Part shown: positions 26,894 to 35,975 of the stretch, one piece after another
Numbering within the stretch: the first letter of the stretch is position 1
Layout: each line of letters starts with the position of its first letter
Assembly (NCBI GenBank): GCA_012838545.1
Contig: DUPC01000006.1
Span: 71,903-113,024, forward strand
Reading direction: 5' to 3'
Length of the DNA stretch: 41,122 bases
Source: Acholeplasmataceae bacterium
GTDB taxonomy: Bacteria > Bacillota_I > Bacilli_A > ML615J-28 > CAG-313
Notes under the pieces: model-generated
The model's input: only the letters and a program-made list of their open reading frames with translations
What the model was told of the DNA's origin: nothing
Database searches by the model: none
Translations under genes and position numbers: made by a program

Positions 26894-27990
26894 TATTTTT
26901 TCGCCCCCATCCTAATTTGCGGATCGACAAGTCCGTAAGAAAGGTCGACGATTAATACGGTAAAGAGCCCGATAATGCCATAAAAAGCATTGGAAGCCAT
27001 TAACACATTATAATCGTAGTTGTTTTGTTGCAGCGCTCTTAAGGTAATTGTTCCTACTCCCGGAATACCATATACTCTTTCCATAATAAAGGAACCAGAT
27101 AACAACCCCGCAAATGATCCAATAATAATTGGAACCATCGGAACCAAGGAATTTCTGATAGCATGTCTTATAACAGATTGACCGTGGGATAACCCTTTTG
27201 TCTTTGCCAACATAACGAAATCGCTAGTTAGAACTTCGGATAATTCGGCTCTTAATAGTCTAGTTAAACTGGCTATCGATGGAAGCGACATTGCAATAAT
27301 AGGGACAATAAATCCCTTGGCAATCTGCCAGTTGCTTTCAATTCCTATTAATGGGAACAGTGACGGTAGCCAATTAAGTTTGTACGACAAAATGATGATT
27401 AACGTTAACAATAAAACTAGACTTGGGATTGACAAGAAAACCATGATAAATATTTGCATGAGATTGTCAATCAATTTATCTTTCTTAAGTGCAGCGATAA
27501 TCCCAAAAGCAAAACCAAACGGAAGATAAAAAATCAACCCTGCCAGATTAAGAATCAAGGTTAAAGGCATTCGTTGGGAAATGACTGAGAAGGCTGGTCT
27601 GTTAATGGCGATTTTGGTTGATGTACCCCAATCCCATTTTGTTATGACATTATATAACCATCTGAAATATTGAACAGGTATTGGAACGCGGTAAAACACT
27701 TTATAAGTCGTGCTGGTACTTCCGATTGGATTAACAATAAAGACGGTTTTATTATAATCGGAACGTTTTTTAACTTCTTCCAAATAAGCCATATCATCAG
27801 GATCGTTTTTATCCAAATAATCGGAAGTATAATAACCGTCTTCAACTTGTTTTTCTAGCCAGATGTCTTTGTCTTCATTTTTTCCAGGAGGAAATTCTGG
27901 AGCTAATTTCAGTAACACATAAGTAATAGTCAGTGTTGTGAAAAGTATTATAAAAATCCAGATTACTCTCTGTATAACATACTTTTTCAT
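26893..27990 (-). CDS. oppB: Oligopeptide ABC transporter permease OppB
   Basis: A 365-residue permease and partner of OppC. The N-terminus KKYVIQRVIWIFIILFTTLTITYVLLKL is the typical OppB first helix, and the EAA region (LTSDFVMLAKTKGLSHGQSVIRHAIRN) and the final YGLVDPQIRMG are classic. An enlarged periplasm-side segment of about 90 residues (30-120) after the first helix includes several charged stretches and makes the protein about 50 residues longer than the enterobacterial form. It is preceded by two hairpins that separate it from oppA, and its stop shares a base with the start codon of oppC. Confidence 0.93.
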   Translation of the reverse strand: MKKYVIQRVIWIFIILFTTLTITYVLLKLAPEFPPGKNEDKDIWLEKQVEDGYYTSDYLDKNDPDDMAYLEEVKKRSDYNKTVFIVNPIGSTSTTYKVFYRVPIPVQYFRWLYNVITKWDWGTSTKIAINRPAFSVISQRMPLTLILNLAGLIFYLPFGFAFGIIAALKKDKLIDNLMQIFIMVFLSIPSLVLLLTLIIILSYKLNWLPSLFPLIGIESNWQIAKGFIVPIIAMSLPSIASLTRLLRAELSEVLTSDFVMLAKTKGLSHGQSVIRHAIRNSLVPMVPIIIGSFAGLLSGSFIMERVYGIPGVGTITLRALQQNNYDYNVLMASNAFYGIIGLFTVLIVDLSYGLVDPQIRMGAKK

Positions 27991-28034
27991 TTATATTCAC
28001 CCAATCTTTTCTAAAAATGTTTTAACATAGAGAA

Positions 28035-28094
28035 TAGGGGGTGCTAGGTTCAAGCGACCCCCTAATATTTTACTTATTGGTTAGCAAGTAAAAT
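28035..28094 (-). promoter_or_regulatory. Two hairpins between oppA and oppB
   Basis: Directly after the oppA stop, ATTTTACTT (28067-28075) pairs with AAGTAAAAT (28086-28094); then TAGGGGGT (28035-28042) pairs with ACCCCCTA (28057-28064), with an inner GCT/AGC extension. Neither is followed by a good T-run on the - strand, so they look more like a transcript-stabilising or attenuating structure that leaves oppA more abundant than oppBCDF than a full terminator. Confidence 0.7.
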
Positions 28095-28101
28095 TTAGAA
28101 A

Positions 28102-30942
28102 TTATAGCCATTCAACGAATAAGTAGTAATCTCCGATTTTCTTCAAGACTGCAGCATCAGAATAAGTAGCACCAGAATAAGTGTAAGTAGTTGCATAAAC
28201 TCTTAATTCACTTAGTGGGATTTCAAACTCATCTGCCACTTCTTGTAATGTTTCCCAACCGAAGTTTGCAGCGATATATTCGTTAGCAGCTAATTTTTCA
28301 TCTGTATCTAGTAATTCGATTTCTGCTGACAATGCTACTCCGGCTAATTTTGTGAATTCCGCATCGATTAATGCTTTAGGGTCAGTAGCCAAATTGAGTG
28401 TATTATATAACATCCAGTTTTTGCCAACTTTACCAATAACGTAAAGAACATTCTTACCGCCTTGAGTAACTGCTACTTTAGCATCAACAGCAGAATAATC
28501 TTTTTCTTCCATGATTTCAGCAAATGTCTTGCCTAAAAGAGTTTCAGCTAGACTTTGGTCACCTGGAAGGATTTCAGTAGCTGGATCGTTATCCATATCT
28601 TGGTATGCCCTAATTAGGTCATCTGGATTACTCCAGTCTTTTTGTTCGCGGCCTTCCTTAACGTATACTTTTCTTGATAAGGATTCAACGATTGCATTGA
28701 AGCTCCAATATTCTTTAACTGCTTCGCCATTTAAGTTAGTGTATTCAACTTTAATGTTAGCTGTGGAAGTATCAATACCCCAGTTGAGAGTAAAGCCGCC
28801 ACGGTTGTCATCGCAGAATACATCTAGGAATCCTGGCGCATCTAGCAATGAGCCTTGGATACCGCCGATTACAAAGTCAGCTTTGGCAGGCATTGCATAG
28901 TCGTAGTAGTTGTTAGGGAATGGTACATCTAGGTAGTCGAATTTAACTTTTACATAGTTAACATCATCCACTAATAGAGCTTCATATTGTTCAATTAGGT
29001 TTTGAACATATGCTTGTAAAGCTGTGCTACCGGAAGATGCATAAATCAAGCTGAATTCAATTTCTGTGTAGTTAGATGAAGTTCCTCTTTGGTAATGTCC
29101 GTCAGCAATTGCTTTTGCGACTGCGTCTTTGAACAAGTCTTTTGCAGCATCAGGAACAAAACCGTGAGATGAACCAGCAAAACGATCAAATGTATCTTGA
29201 CCCTCAGGTGTACCGCGTACCGACAATCCGGATTCAGCATCTAAGAAATAAGTAGCTGCAAAGTATGTGTGTTGAGGAGCATAAACTTTCGCAACATTTT
29301 CCGCTGCATGTTTTCTGTCCAAACCATAATACAATGCTTGTCTCATTTCTGTGTACATTAAGATTGGTTCTGGTAGGTATTCGTCGTCAATACCAATTGA
29401 AGGATTATTTGCCTTGAATTCATCGCGTTTTGCAGGTGTTCCGAAGGCATTGATGTTCAATCTTGTTGTGGAAGCGCTAGGGGAAACCTTAACGCGTTCG
29501 TCACTTAAGAATTCATCAACTCTTGATGTTGGAATGCTTGCGCTTTCCAAACGTCCTGCTTCAAATTCTGCGAAGATATTGTCAGAACCTTCAACAAAAC
29601 GGAATTGGTAACCTGTGTAATGGTAATTTTCTTTATCAGGGTGTAAATCGTTCTTCTTATAAAGAACTAATTGTCCGCGTGTGTATGTATCTAAGAAATA
29701 GATACCACTTGCAGCAACGGTTGTTGGTGATGTACCGTAACTATCAGGATCTGCTTCGTAAATGTCTTGGTGAAGAGCTGGAAGGATTGCGCCAGCAAAA
29801 CCATATTTGAAGTTGAATGCATCGGTTGGTTCATCGTATTCAATCAATAAGGTGTTGCCATCAATAACTTTTAATCCAACTTTTGCCCAGTTTTCTTCAG
29901 TTGGGGATTCCATAAAGTCTTTAACGCCTTTAACGCCTTTGCTTACGAAGTCTCCGCCACCAGTTCTAGCTCTGAACCATTTTTCTGTCAAAGCTGTTTT
30001 CCAAGTCCATAGCCAGTCATTAGCATCTAGTTTTTCATGTCCCTCTGAGAATGAGCTTGTATCAGTGTCTGGATGGTATTTCCATTGTAAGTCATCGCGA
30101 ATAGGAATTTGCCAAACAGAAGCAACTGTCTTACCATTGATGACTTGTGCGTCTACAGGAATAGGTTCTTCTTTTGCTAGAGAAGGAACAATCTTATAAC
30201 CTGTTTTTGTTTCGTCAAAGACGAAATCATATAGCGCACCAGTAAACATATCAACGAAATCAGAGGTTGCTGCATCATCAGAAATCCAAGGGTTGAAGCC
30301 TTGAGGATCGTTTGAGAATACATTTCTCCAAGTATATTCGCCTGGATTACCATAAGTATCACCATACATAATAACGTGCGAGTCGTCTTCGGTTAATTCT
30401 GAGAAGGCAATACCAAAGCCAAGAACACCATTATAATCTTCTGAGAACAATGAAACACGGTCAGAGAAAATAACCCGGCTTGCACTATTGTATAGTGGGA
30501 TACCTGCATAAACATTTTCAATCAAATAGTTTTCGGCAGCTGCAAACAATTTTGCTTTTTCGCTTGCAGATAGGTAACTATAGTTTACACCTTCCAAATA
30601 ATTTGCATATCTGAAGCCAGATGTATCTTCAGGTGTAACTGTAACCCTACGTAAAACCTTAGTTTCCCGGTCTTCGGAGTCTTTTACCGAATATTCAAGT
30701 TCATAAACGGCTGGAACTTCAGTATCGACTTCACCGGAAATTTGGATTTGAGCTGTTAAATCATTACCTTCGCTATCTTTAGCTGTTACGCCAGCTTTTG
30801 GATCAAAGGTTGAAAAACGTGGAACGCTTGTGTCATCTGCACCAAGGATTTTTGGCCTACCAGCAGTGTTTTTACAACCAACAAGTATAACAGCCAAAAC
30901 CAAGAGTGTTATAACACTCAAAATTCTTTTTGTTGATTTCAT
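28102..30942 (-). CDS. oppA: Oligopeptide-binding lipoprotein OppA with N-terminal Ig-like domain
   Basis: About 946 residues. The start is placed at the ATG 30942-30940 behind AAGGAGAG; an earlier in-frame ATG (31008) would overlap the -35 box. The signal peptide ends in the lipobox VGC (MKSTKRILSVITLLVLAVILVGC), so the protein is lipid-anchored on the outer face. Residues about 30-110 look like the Cry22/DUF5011 Ig-like domain (GVTAKDSEGNDLT, then PAVYELEYSVKDSE). The remainder is a family 5 extracellular solute-binding domain that captures peptides and delivers them to OppBC. First gene of the operon, under a near-consensus promoter with an upstream cre site. It is larger than enterobacterial OppA (about 540), like other mollicute-type OppA proteins. 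Confidence 0.88.
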   Translation of the reverse strand: MKSTKRILSVITLLVLAVILVGCKNTAGRPKILGADDTSVPRFSTFDPKAGVTAKDSEGNDLTAQIQISGEVDTEVPAVYELEYSVKDSEDRETKVLRRVTVTPEDTSGFRYANYLEGVNYSYLSASEKAKLFAAAENYLIENVYAGIPLYNSASRVIFSDRVSLFSEDYNGVLGFGIAFSELTEDDSHVIMYGDTYGNPGEYTWRNVFSNDPQGFNPWISDDAATSDFVDMFTGALYDFVFDETKTGYKIVPSLAKEEPIPVDAQVINGKTVASVWQIPIRDDLQWKYHPDTDTSSFSEGHEKLDANDWLWTWKTALTEKWFRARTGGGDFVSKGVKGVKDFMESPTEENWAKVGLKVIDGNTLLIEYDEPTDAFNFKYGFAGAILPALHQDIYEADPDSYGTSPTTVAASGIYFLDTYTRGQLVLYKKNDLHPDKENYHYTGYQFRFVEGSDNIFAEFEAGRLESASIPTSRVDEFLSDERVKVSPSASTTRLNINAFGTPAKRDEFKANNPSIGIDDEYLPEPILMYTEMRQALYYGLDRKHAAENVAKVYAPQHTYFAATYFLDAESGLSVRGTPEGQDTFDRFAGSSHGFVPDAAKDLFKDAVAKAIADGHYQRGTSSNYTEIEFSLIYASSGSTALQAYVQNLIEQYEALLVDDVNYVKVKFDYLDVPFPNNYYDYAMPAKADFVIGGIQGSLLDAPGFLDVFCDDNRGGFTLNWGIDTSTANIKVEYTNLNGEAVKEYWSFNAIVESLSRKVYVKEGREQKDWSNPDDLIRAYQDMDNDPATEILPGDQSLAETLLGKTFAEIMEEKDYSAVDAKVAVTQGGKNVLYVIGKVGKNWMLYNTLNLATDPKALIDAEFTKLAGVALSAEIELLDTDEKLAANEYIAANFGWETLQEVADEFEIPLSELRVYATTYTYSGATYSDAAVLKKIGDYYLFVEWL

Positions 30943-30979
30943 TAAACTATCTCTCCTTTTTCCTAAATATAGTGCTTTA

Positions 30980-31008
30980 ATTATACCACACAAAAAAATA
31001 CTAGTCAA
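30980..31008 (-). promoter_or_regulatory. Promoter of the opp operon
   Basis: On the - strand TTGACT (-35, 31003-31008), exactly 17 bases, TATAAT (-10, 30980-30985); near-perfect sigma-A type. The A of the oppA start codon is 38 bases past the -10. Confidence 0.93.
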
Positions 31009-31074
31009 GACATTTTAACACTAGAAAACGAAAAAAACGCTTTCTTTTTATCTTTTTTAATAAAAAGTCGTTGT

Positions 31075-31088
31075 AGAAAGCGCTTACA
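31075..31088 (-). promoter_or_regulatory. Catabolite-responsive element (cre) upstream of oppA
   Basis: TGTAAGCGCTTTCT on the - strand fits the CcpA operator consensus TGWAANCGNTNWCA at 13 of 14 positions, with a palindromic AAGCGCTT core. It lies about 70 bases upstream of the -35. A second, weaker match (11 of 14) is at 31032-31045. Confidence 0.65.
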
Positions 31089-31342
31089 TCAATTAAAATG
31101 CAAAAATTAACAAAAAAAATGCAGACGAAATCCTAAAGAATAACATTTTGCCCCCAAAATGAGATAAATTTGTTTTTGATTAAAATACCCTCTTTCGCTA
31201 TAAAAAAGTCAAAATAAGCAAAAAGACGGTTAAATTTGACATTTTCACCTAAGGAATTGCGTGTAGTTATCGCAGATTAAGGAGGTAAATTGTTTTCTAC
31301 ATATAAATTAATATTTAGGCTATTTCGACCCAACTGCCATTT
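31089..31342. other. Intergenic stretch without a recognised gene
   Basis: The 465 bases between oppA and the flavoprotein gene hold the opp promoter, the cre sites and the flavoprotein terminator; the remaining 250 bases are AT-rich. An AGGAGG-like string near 31280 is followed only by a 30-codon frame that runs through the terminator, so I call no gene. Confidence 0.6.
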
Positions 31343-31376
31343 TAAAAAAACGTCGATACTTTTGGATATCAACGTT
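31343..31376 (-). terminator. Terminator after the PNPOx-like gene
   Basis: TATCAACGTT (31367-31376) pairs with AACGTCGATA (31349-31358) over 10 bases with one G-U and an 8-base loop; on the - strand a run of T follows. Confidence 0.85.
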
Positions 31377-31407
31377 TCTATTTAGATTACTTGCGGTTTG
31401 TTGTTTA

Positions 31408-31800
31408 TCAGAACTTTATTATTTCCGGTTCTTGACCAAATGAATAAAAACTAGCCACCGCATTCCGTACATAAAACACTTGGCAGTTGCCATCGTTTTC
31501 GTCATAGATGTTTCGTAAGTTTGGATAGGCATCCAACATCGATTTCCTGGCAACTGCCCGGTCATCTTCAATCAATTCGCAAGCAAGTCTCAACCATAAA
31601 CCATCCTTATAGGCACAAATTTCGGCTTTAGGGTTAATTGCCAATTGTTTGGAAACATTTTTGGCTTTGCCGGATTGAATATATAATTTGCCTTCAAAAA
31701 TATGTGCGGTTCCAAACGGCCGAACTCTTGGTTGATCGCCTTCTAAAGTCGCTAAATAATAACAGCCCACTTCTTTTAAAAATTCACAAACTCGATCCAT
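31408..31800 (-). CDS. PNPOx-like FMN-binding split-barrel protein
   Basis: A 130-residue protein of the pyridoxamine 5'-phosphate oxidase-like superfamily: the opening helix (CEFLKEVGCYYLATLEGDQPRVRP), the beta strands with GKLYIQSGKAKNVSKQLAINP and the late DGLWLRLACELIED strand match the short flavin-binding members. Such proteins bind FMN or F420/heme-like cofactors as dimers and are often reductases for unknown small substrates; many are annotated only as general stress or flavin reductase-like. An AGGAGG site precedes the ATG. It stands alone, with its own terminator, so context gives no further clue. The exact reaction cannot be called. Confidence 0.88.
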   Translation of the reverse strand: MDRVCEFLKEVGCYYLATLEGDQPRVRPFGTAHIFEGKLYIQSGKAKNVSKQLAINPKAEICAYKDGLWLRLACELIEDDRAVARKSMLDAYPNLRNIYDENDGNCQVFYVRNAVASFYSFGQEPEIIKF

Positions 31801-31977
31801 TTTTTATCCTCCTTATTTATTAAAGACAAAAAGGAATATTTTTTTAAAATTATTAAAGATAGTCCAACAAAAACCGTTTGTTCTTTTCCTAAAAAAATTA
31901 TATCACCAATTTAAAAAAAATTCAAAATTTTGTTAGTGAAGTCGGAAAAATTCGTTTTAAAAATTTAAATAGTTCCC

Positions 31978-32005
31978 AGAAAAAAAAGAGGAGTTTTATC
32001 TCCTC
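31978..32005 (-). terminator. Terminator after the YwaF-like gene
   Basis: GAGGAG (31988-31993) pairs with CTCCTC (32000-32005) around TTTTAT; on the - strand it is followed by eight or more T. The gene ends at 32043. Confidence 0.85.
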
Positions 32006-32042
32006 GAGTGGTTTGTTGATTCAATAAAACGATTGATTTTGT

Positions 32043-32873
32043 TTAGGCATTGCTGTCGCTCAACAGCCTAGTCTTTTCCGGGGAGCGTTTTGTGTTGAAT
32101 AGGCTAAATAAGTTATTTAACCCCGATCCCATCTTTTGCATTATAAAAGCGGCTAAGCCAAACCCCAAAATATAACATAAAAAGAAAACAATATAAGGTT
32201 GAGTTTGATAGATTGTCGATAAAATCGGCAAATGATTGGCGATATAAGGGCTGATATAAAACATATTAAAGGAAGTCAACCCCGCGTTGAAAGCACTAAT
32301 GTTTAAAACAAATGCTATTGCAACCAATCCCAAGAAGACAAAACTTGCTTTCAACAAACTCGAAAAATTGAATTTCACTTTATCCGCAAAAATCAATGTA
32401 CAACCCACAACAACCATTCCGCCATGATGCATCATCGTTTGAATATCAATCATAATCAAATCAATATAAACATCATTCGGATATAACATCACCACCAACC
32501 CACCAAATAAACCATAGAAGGCCAGAAAAGAATAGAAAGCTTCTTTTACTTTTCGGTGGTTTACGATTAAGCTCAATAAAGCAATATACATTGGCGTGGA
32601 ACAAAATTGAAAGGGAAAAGCATACCATTGATAAGCAGAATTAACATGAGTGAAAAGACCTTGCTTCATTATCTCAAGGGTTAAAGATACAACTGTAAAG
32701 CCAATTAAGGTTTTCTTTACGGCGCGGTCGGGATTATCTTTAACCGACTTGGCAACAATTATCACGGTTAACACCATTAACATTAATGACAAAATATGAA
32801 ACCATCCGTAATTGCTGGGCGTCTTCATCGTCCCATCAATTAAGGAGAATAATTTATGAATCAAATACATCAT
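32043..32873 (-). CDS. YwaF/TMEM164-family integral membrane protein
   Basis: A 276-residue protein with about seven membrane helices. The conserved marks of the TIGR02206/YwaF family, related to eukaryotic TMEM164, are visible: WYAFPFQFCSTPMYI with its cysteine near residue 92 and the MMHHG pair in the fifth segment. TMEM164 proteins are acyltransferases that use such a cysteine and histidine in transfer of fatty acyl chains to lipids; a bacterial equivalent function is only an inference. A purine-rich AAAAGGA site lies upstream of the two successive ATG codons. Single gene with its own terminator. Confidence 0.85.
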   Translation of the reverse strand: MMYLIHKLFSLIDGTMKTPSNYGWFHILSLMLMVLTVIIVAKSVKDNPDRAVKKTLIGFTVVSLTLEIMKQGLFTHVNSAYQWYAFPFQFCSTPMYIALLSLIVNHRKVKEAFYSFLAFYGLFGGLVVMLYPNDVYIDLIMIDIQTMMHHGGMVVVGCTLIFADKVKFNFSSLLKASFVFLGLVAIAFVLNISAFNAGLTSFNMFYISPYIANHLPILSTIYQTQPYIVFFLCYILGFGLAAFIMQKMGSGLNNLFSLFNTKRSPEKTRLLSDSNA

Positions 32874-33005
32874 AGGACCATTCCTTTTAAAATAAACTAT
32901 TTTCTTATTTTACTGATATTTTTCCAAAAAACAAGTCCTATTTTGTTAAGTGGCAAAAAAACAGCCTTAGAAAGCATTAAAAAGGAAAGATATTCCATAA
33001 TAAAA

Positions 33006-33039
33006 AAGCTTTGACTTTTTTTATCCAAAATCAAAGCTT
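33006..33039 (-). terminator. Terminator after the ABC exporter operon
   Basis: AAGCTTTGA (33006-33014) and TCAAAGCTT (33031-33039) form a perfect 9-base stem with a 16-base loop; on the - strand TTTTTT follows. It lies about 100 bases beyond the last permease gene. Confidence 0.75.
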
Positions 33040-33135
33040 AAAGGGGTAAATTCATAAAGTCACAATTTAAGCCACAAACAGGCTGTACTTGCCTTCTATA
33101 TCCTTGGGACCCATTATGCCTAACCAACCAAAAAC

Positions 33136-33924
33136 CTAACTACCAGCTGACTCATATCTTTTCAACCCTCTATTCCATAACAACAGGGCGAACAAACATA
33201 ATACTATCGTAACTGGAAGCAAAAATAGGATTACGTAGGAAAAGGATTGTTTTCCCAATAAATACAGAGTCGGAAAATAAGCAACTAAGGCGAAGGGGAT
33301 GATAAAGGTCATAATAAAACGGATCGGTTTGGGGAAGATGCTGATGGGATAACGGGTATAGTCGTTTAACTCATAAGATATCTGCATCAACTGCGCCGAA
33401 TCTTTAAGCCAAAAGGAAACCGAAGCGGTTATTAATTTAACAGCGGTAAAGATAAACACGCTGATTAGAATCAAAACTATTAATCCTATTGTTTTGGATA
33501 AAGTAATCGCAATTCCCCCAAAGATAAAGCAATAACAGGAAATAGCTATTCCCAATATTATTTCGCCAAAAGCATCAGGTTGGAAGCGTTCGATCAAATA
33601 GGAAAAAAGGGGATTGATGGGACGCAGTAAATAACGGTCCATATTTCCCTCTCGGATGTTTCGGGGGATTATCCAGATATTGTCAAAGATAAGGTGGTCA
33701 ATTCCTTTAGGGATTTGGCCGATTCCATACATTAAAAAGACCTCGTATTGGCTAAAACCGGCTAAAGCGTCAATGTTGTCAAAAACAACGTAGAGAAAAA
33801 AGAGACCTAAACTTTGATCAAGCAAAAAAGCCAACATTCCCACCAAGAAATCGGTGCGATAAGTAATCAAGCCTTTTAAGTACTGTTTGATAAAACAGGA
33901 ATATATATGCAAATACCTTTTCAT
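33136..33924 (-). CDS. ABC-2 type permease, DUF990 family (second subunit)
   Basis: About 262 residues with six membrane helices. The GIGQIPKGIDHLIFDN and IREGNMDRYLLRPINPLFSY stretches are diagnostic for the COG3694/COG4587 ABC-2 permease pair (ABC2_membrane_6). I set the start at the ATG 33924, behind GGTGG; a GTG at 33933 is also in frame and has no ribosome site. The end of the upstream permease gene (FGG-stop) overlaps this start region. It follows the other permease and the ATPase in one operon: a heterodimeric exporter of unknown substrate, possibly a drug, lipid or small peptide. Ends with a terminator about 100 bases downstream. Confidence 0.88.
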   Translation of the reverse strand: MKRYLHIYSCFIKQYLKGLITYRTDFLVGMLAFLLDQSLGLFFLYVVFDNIDALAGFSQYEVFLMYGIGQIPKGIDHLIFDNIWIIPRNIREGNMDRYLLRPINPLFSYLIERFQPDAFGEIILGIAISCYCFIFGGIAITLSKTIGLIVLILISVFIFTAVKLITASVSFWLKDSAQLMQISYELNDYTRYPISIFPKPIRFIMTFIIPFALVAYFPTLYLLGKQSFSYVILFLLPVTIVLCLFALLLWNRGLKRYESAGS

Positions 33925-33925
33925 A

Positions 33926-34726
33926 TCAACCACCGAATATAACCATGCGTTTTAAAGAAATTTTATAAATGACATAGTTGATTAATTTAAACACCGCTAT
34001 CCACCCAACAAAAGCAAGCATCCCTATCAAGATTTCTGGTTGTTCCACTTTATCCAGTATTATCAAAACCGGATGAGTAATATAACGGAAAGGCAAAAAG
34101 TTTACCACTTTTAAAAGGAACTGCGGATAAAAAGCCAAAGGAATTAATGCACCCGATAAAGCCCTCATCATGACACCCATCAAAATGGATAAACCGAAGT
34201 TGTTTTTCGTATAAACCATTAAATTCCCAAAGAAAAAACCATACTCAAAAACAAACAACATGATTAAGGGAATATAGGCAAGAAAGAACAGAACTTGAGG
34301 AAGGGTGATGGCAAAAGAAATATCAAAAACCAAAATTACTAAAAGCATGGTTATTAGGCTGATGGGCAGGATGATAATGGTGCTTCCCGTGACACTTCCG
34401 AGATTTTCAAAGAACAGCCTTGTCTTATATTTAATCGGTTTTACTAAATAATAGCTTATAGTTCCCCTTCGGATTTCAAAAGACATGTCGAATTGAACTT
34501 CGCTAAAAGTAAAGATTGAAGTTACACCGACTAAAGAAAAATAGATTAATATTTCATCCAAATTAAACCCGTTGACACTGGCATTGTTTTTATAAACGCT
34601 TATCCATAAAAACAACATCATGACAAAACGGAATATATCCACCAATATCCAAAGAAGAATTCTTCCCCGATAAATAAATACATTGATTAAACTTGCCCTT
34701 AAAAAAGGAAAATACTTCTTCAACAT
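33926..34726 (-). CDS. ABC-2 type permease, DUF990 family (first subunit)
   Basis: A 266-residue protein with six membrane helices and the family signature IRRGTISYYLVKPIKYKTRLFFE (equivalent to the LLRP region of its partner). It starts 7 bases after the ATPase gene and abuts the second permease, so the three form a single operon for an ABC exporter of the ATPase-plus-two-permease type (COG4586/4587/3694). Both permeases are alike in length and motif but only weakly similar in sequence, consistent with a heterodimer. Substrate unknown. Confidence 0.88.
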   Translation of the reverse strand: MLKKYFPFLRASLINVFIYRGRILLWILVDIFRFVMMLFLWISVYKNNASVNGFNLDEILIYFSLVGVTSIFTFSEVQFDMSFEIRRGTISYYLVKPIKYKTRLFFENLGSVTGSTIIILPISLITMLLVILVFDISFAITLPQVLFFLAYIPLIMLFVFEYGFFFGNLMVYTKNNFGLSILMGVMMRALSGALIPLAFYPQFLLKVVNFLPFRYITHPVLIILDKVEQPEILIGMLAFVGWIAVFKLINYVIYKISLKRMVIFGG

Positions 34727-34733
34727 GGTATCC

Positions 34734-35744
34734 CTATACTATTCCTTTTTTGTAGATTTCTTTGATGATATTTTCCAACGGATCATCGGAAATATCGATA
34801 TCGCTTACCTCAACATGATTTAATACAAAGGAAGTAATTTCTTTTATCGCAAGTTTATGTTTATTAAATATCACGGTTATCTGTTTTTGGTCCTTTTCGA
34901 TGAAAATGTCTTTATCAAGGTGTTTGAATTCTTTCTCAATATCAATGGAGTCGATATCGTTTGCATCCTTCAAAGTAAAGTTGATAATTTTTTTGGAACC
35001 ATAGGTTTCTTTGAGATGTTCGATATCACCGTCATATATTATTTTCCCTTGGTCAATCAAAAGAATACGATGGCATAATTCTTCGATATCGTTTAAATCG
35101 TGAGTCGTTAAAATGACGGTTGTTTTAAATTTTCGGTTAATTTCTTTGATGGTTTTCCGAATGTTTTCTTTGGCCACAACGTCTAAACCAATCGTCGGTT
35201 CATCCAAATAAACGATTTTAGGGTTATGGAGAAAGCTTGCGGCGAGCTCGGCTTTCATTCTTTGACCTAAAGACAATTGGCGAACCGGTTGTTTCATAAA
35301 TTCGTTTAACCCAAAGATTTGGTTAAAATATTCCATCCGCTCCAAGTATTCCTTATCGGGAACGCGATAGATTTCTTTAAGAACTGTAAAACTTTCATTT
35401 AGCGGTAAATCCCACCATAACTGCGTACGCTGTCCAAAGACTACACCGATTTTTTGCGCATTGACACTGCGGTTTTTATAAGGTACGATTCCATCGACGA
35501 AGATTTCTCCTTCCGTAGGTGTTAAGATTCCCGTCAACATCTTGATGGTAGTACTTTTGCCCGCTCCGTTGGGACCAATGTAACCGATTATTTCGCCTTC
35601 GTTAACACTAAATGAAATATCGTCCACCGCATTCTTAATAATCTTCTTTGTTTTAAAGAAACTTTTAATTATTCCCAGCAAACCAGGCTTTTTCTCATAA
35701 ATTACATAAGATTTAGTTACCTTTTCGACTTTAATAATTTCCAT
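34734..35744 (-). CDS. ABC exporter ATP-binding protein (COG4586/NatA-like)
   Basis: About 336 residues. The start is placed at ATG 35744, six bases after a GGAG; an earlier ATG at 35756 has no ribosome site. Walker [11 protein letters not shown]-loop in [14 protein letters not shown], signature LSLGQRMK, Walker B IVYLDEP and the switch histidine in TTHDL are all intact. The [10 protein letters not shown] motif is a hallmark of the COG4586 ATPases that pair with DUF990 permeases. A roughly 80-residue C-terminal regulatory-type domain follows. It drives export through the two permeases encoded directly downstream. A promoter (TTGCAG, 18 bases, TAGAAT) precedes it. Confidence 0.92.
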   Translation of the reverse strand: MEIIKVEKVTKSYVIYEKKPGLLGIIKSFFKTKKIIKNAVDDISFSVNEGEIIGYIGPNGAGKSTTIKMLTGILTPTEGEIFVDGIVPYKNRSVNAQKIGVVFGQRTQLWWDLPLNESFTVLKEIYRVPDKEYLERMEYFNQIFGLNEFMKQPVRQLSLGQRMKAELAASFLHNPKIVYLDEPTIGLDVVAKENIRKTIKEINRKFKTTVILTTHDLNDIEELCHRILLIDQGKIIYDGDIEHLKETYGSKKIINFTLKDANDIDSIDIEKEFKHLDKDIFIEKDQKQITVIFNKHKLAIKEITSFVLNHVEVSDIDISDDPLENIIKEIYKKGIV

Positions 35745-35779
35745 ATTTTTCTCCATTTATCCAACAATCTACTTCTCTT

Positions 35780-35809
35780 ATTCTAACATTTATTAATTTT
35801 TTTCTGCAA
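35780..35809 (-). promoter_or_regulatory. Promoter of the ABC exporter operon
   Basis: On the - strand TTGCAG (35804-35809), an 18-base spacer and TAGAAT (35780-35785), 36 bases ahead of the ATG. Confidence 0.65.
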
Positions 35810-35900
35810 GAAAAATATTAATTTTTTTTTTGTTTGTCCCCAAAATTTTTTTATAACCTTTGCCTAACACAATATCAATTATTAATCCTTATATAAAAAA

Positions 35901-35935
35901 GAGAATCGAATTGTTTCCTTTTTGAAAGATTTCTC
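35901..35935 (-). terminator. Likely terminator after the GNAT gene
   Basis: GAGAATC (35901-35907) pairs with GATTTCTC (35928-35935) imperfectly (one bulged base) around a long loop, followed by TTTTTT on the - strand. Confidence 0.5.
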
Positions 35936-35975
35936 TATTTTTCTTCACATGCACTTTATTTACCAATTTGTTTTT

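Noticed and set aside
31284-31384. Small gene starting TTG after an AGGAGG string near 31280
   Set aside because: About 30 codons, it passes through the terminator of the neighbouring gene and has no recognisable content.
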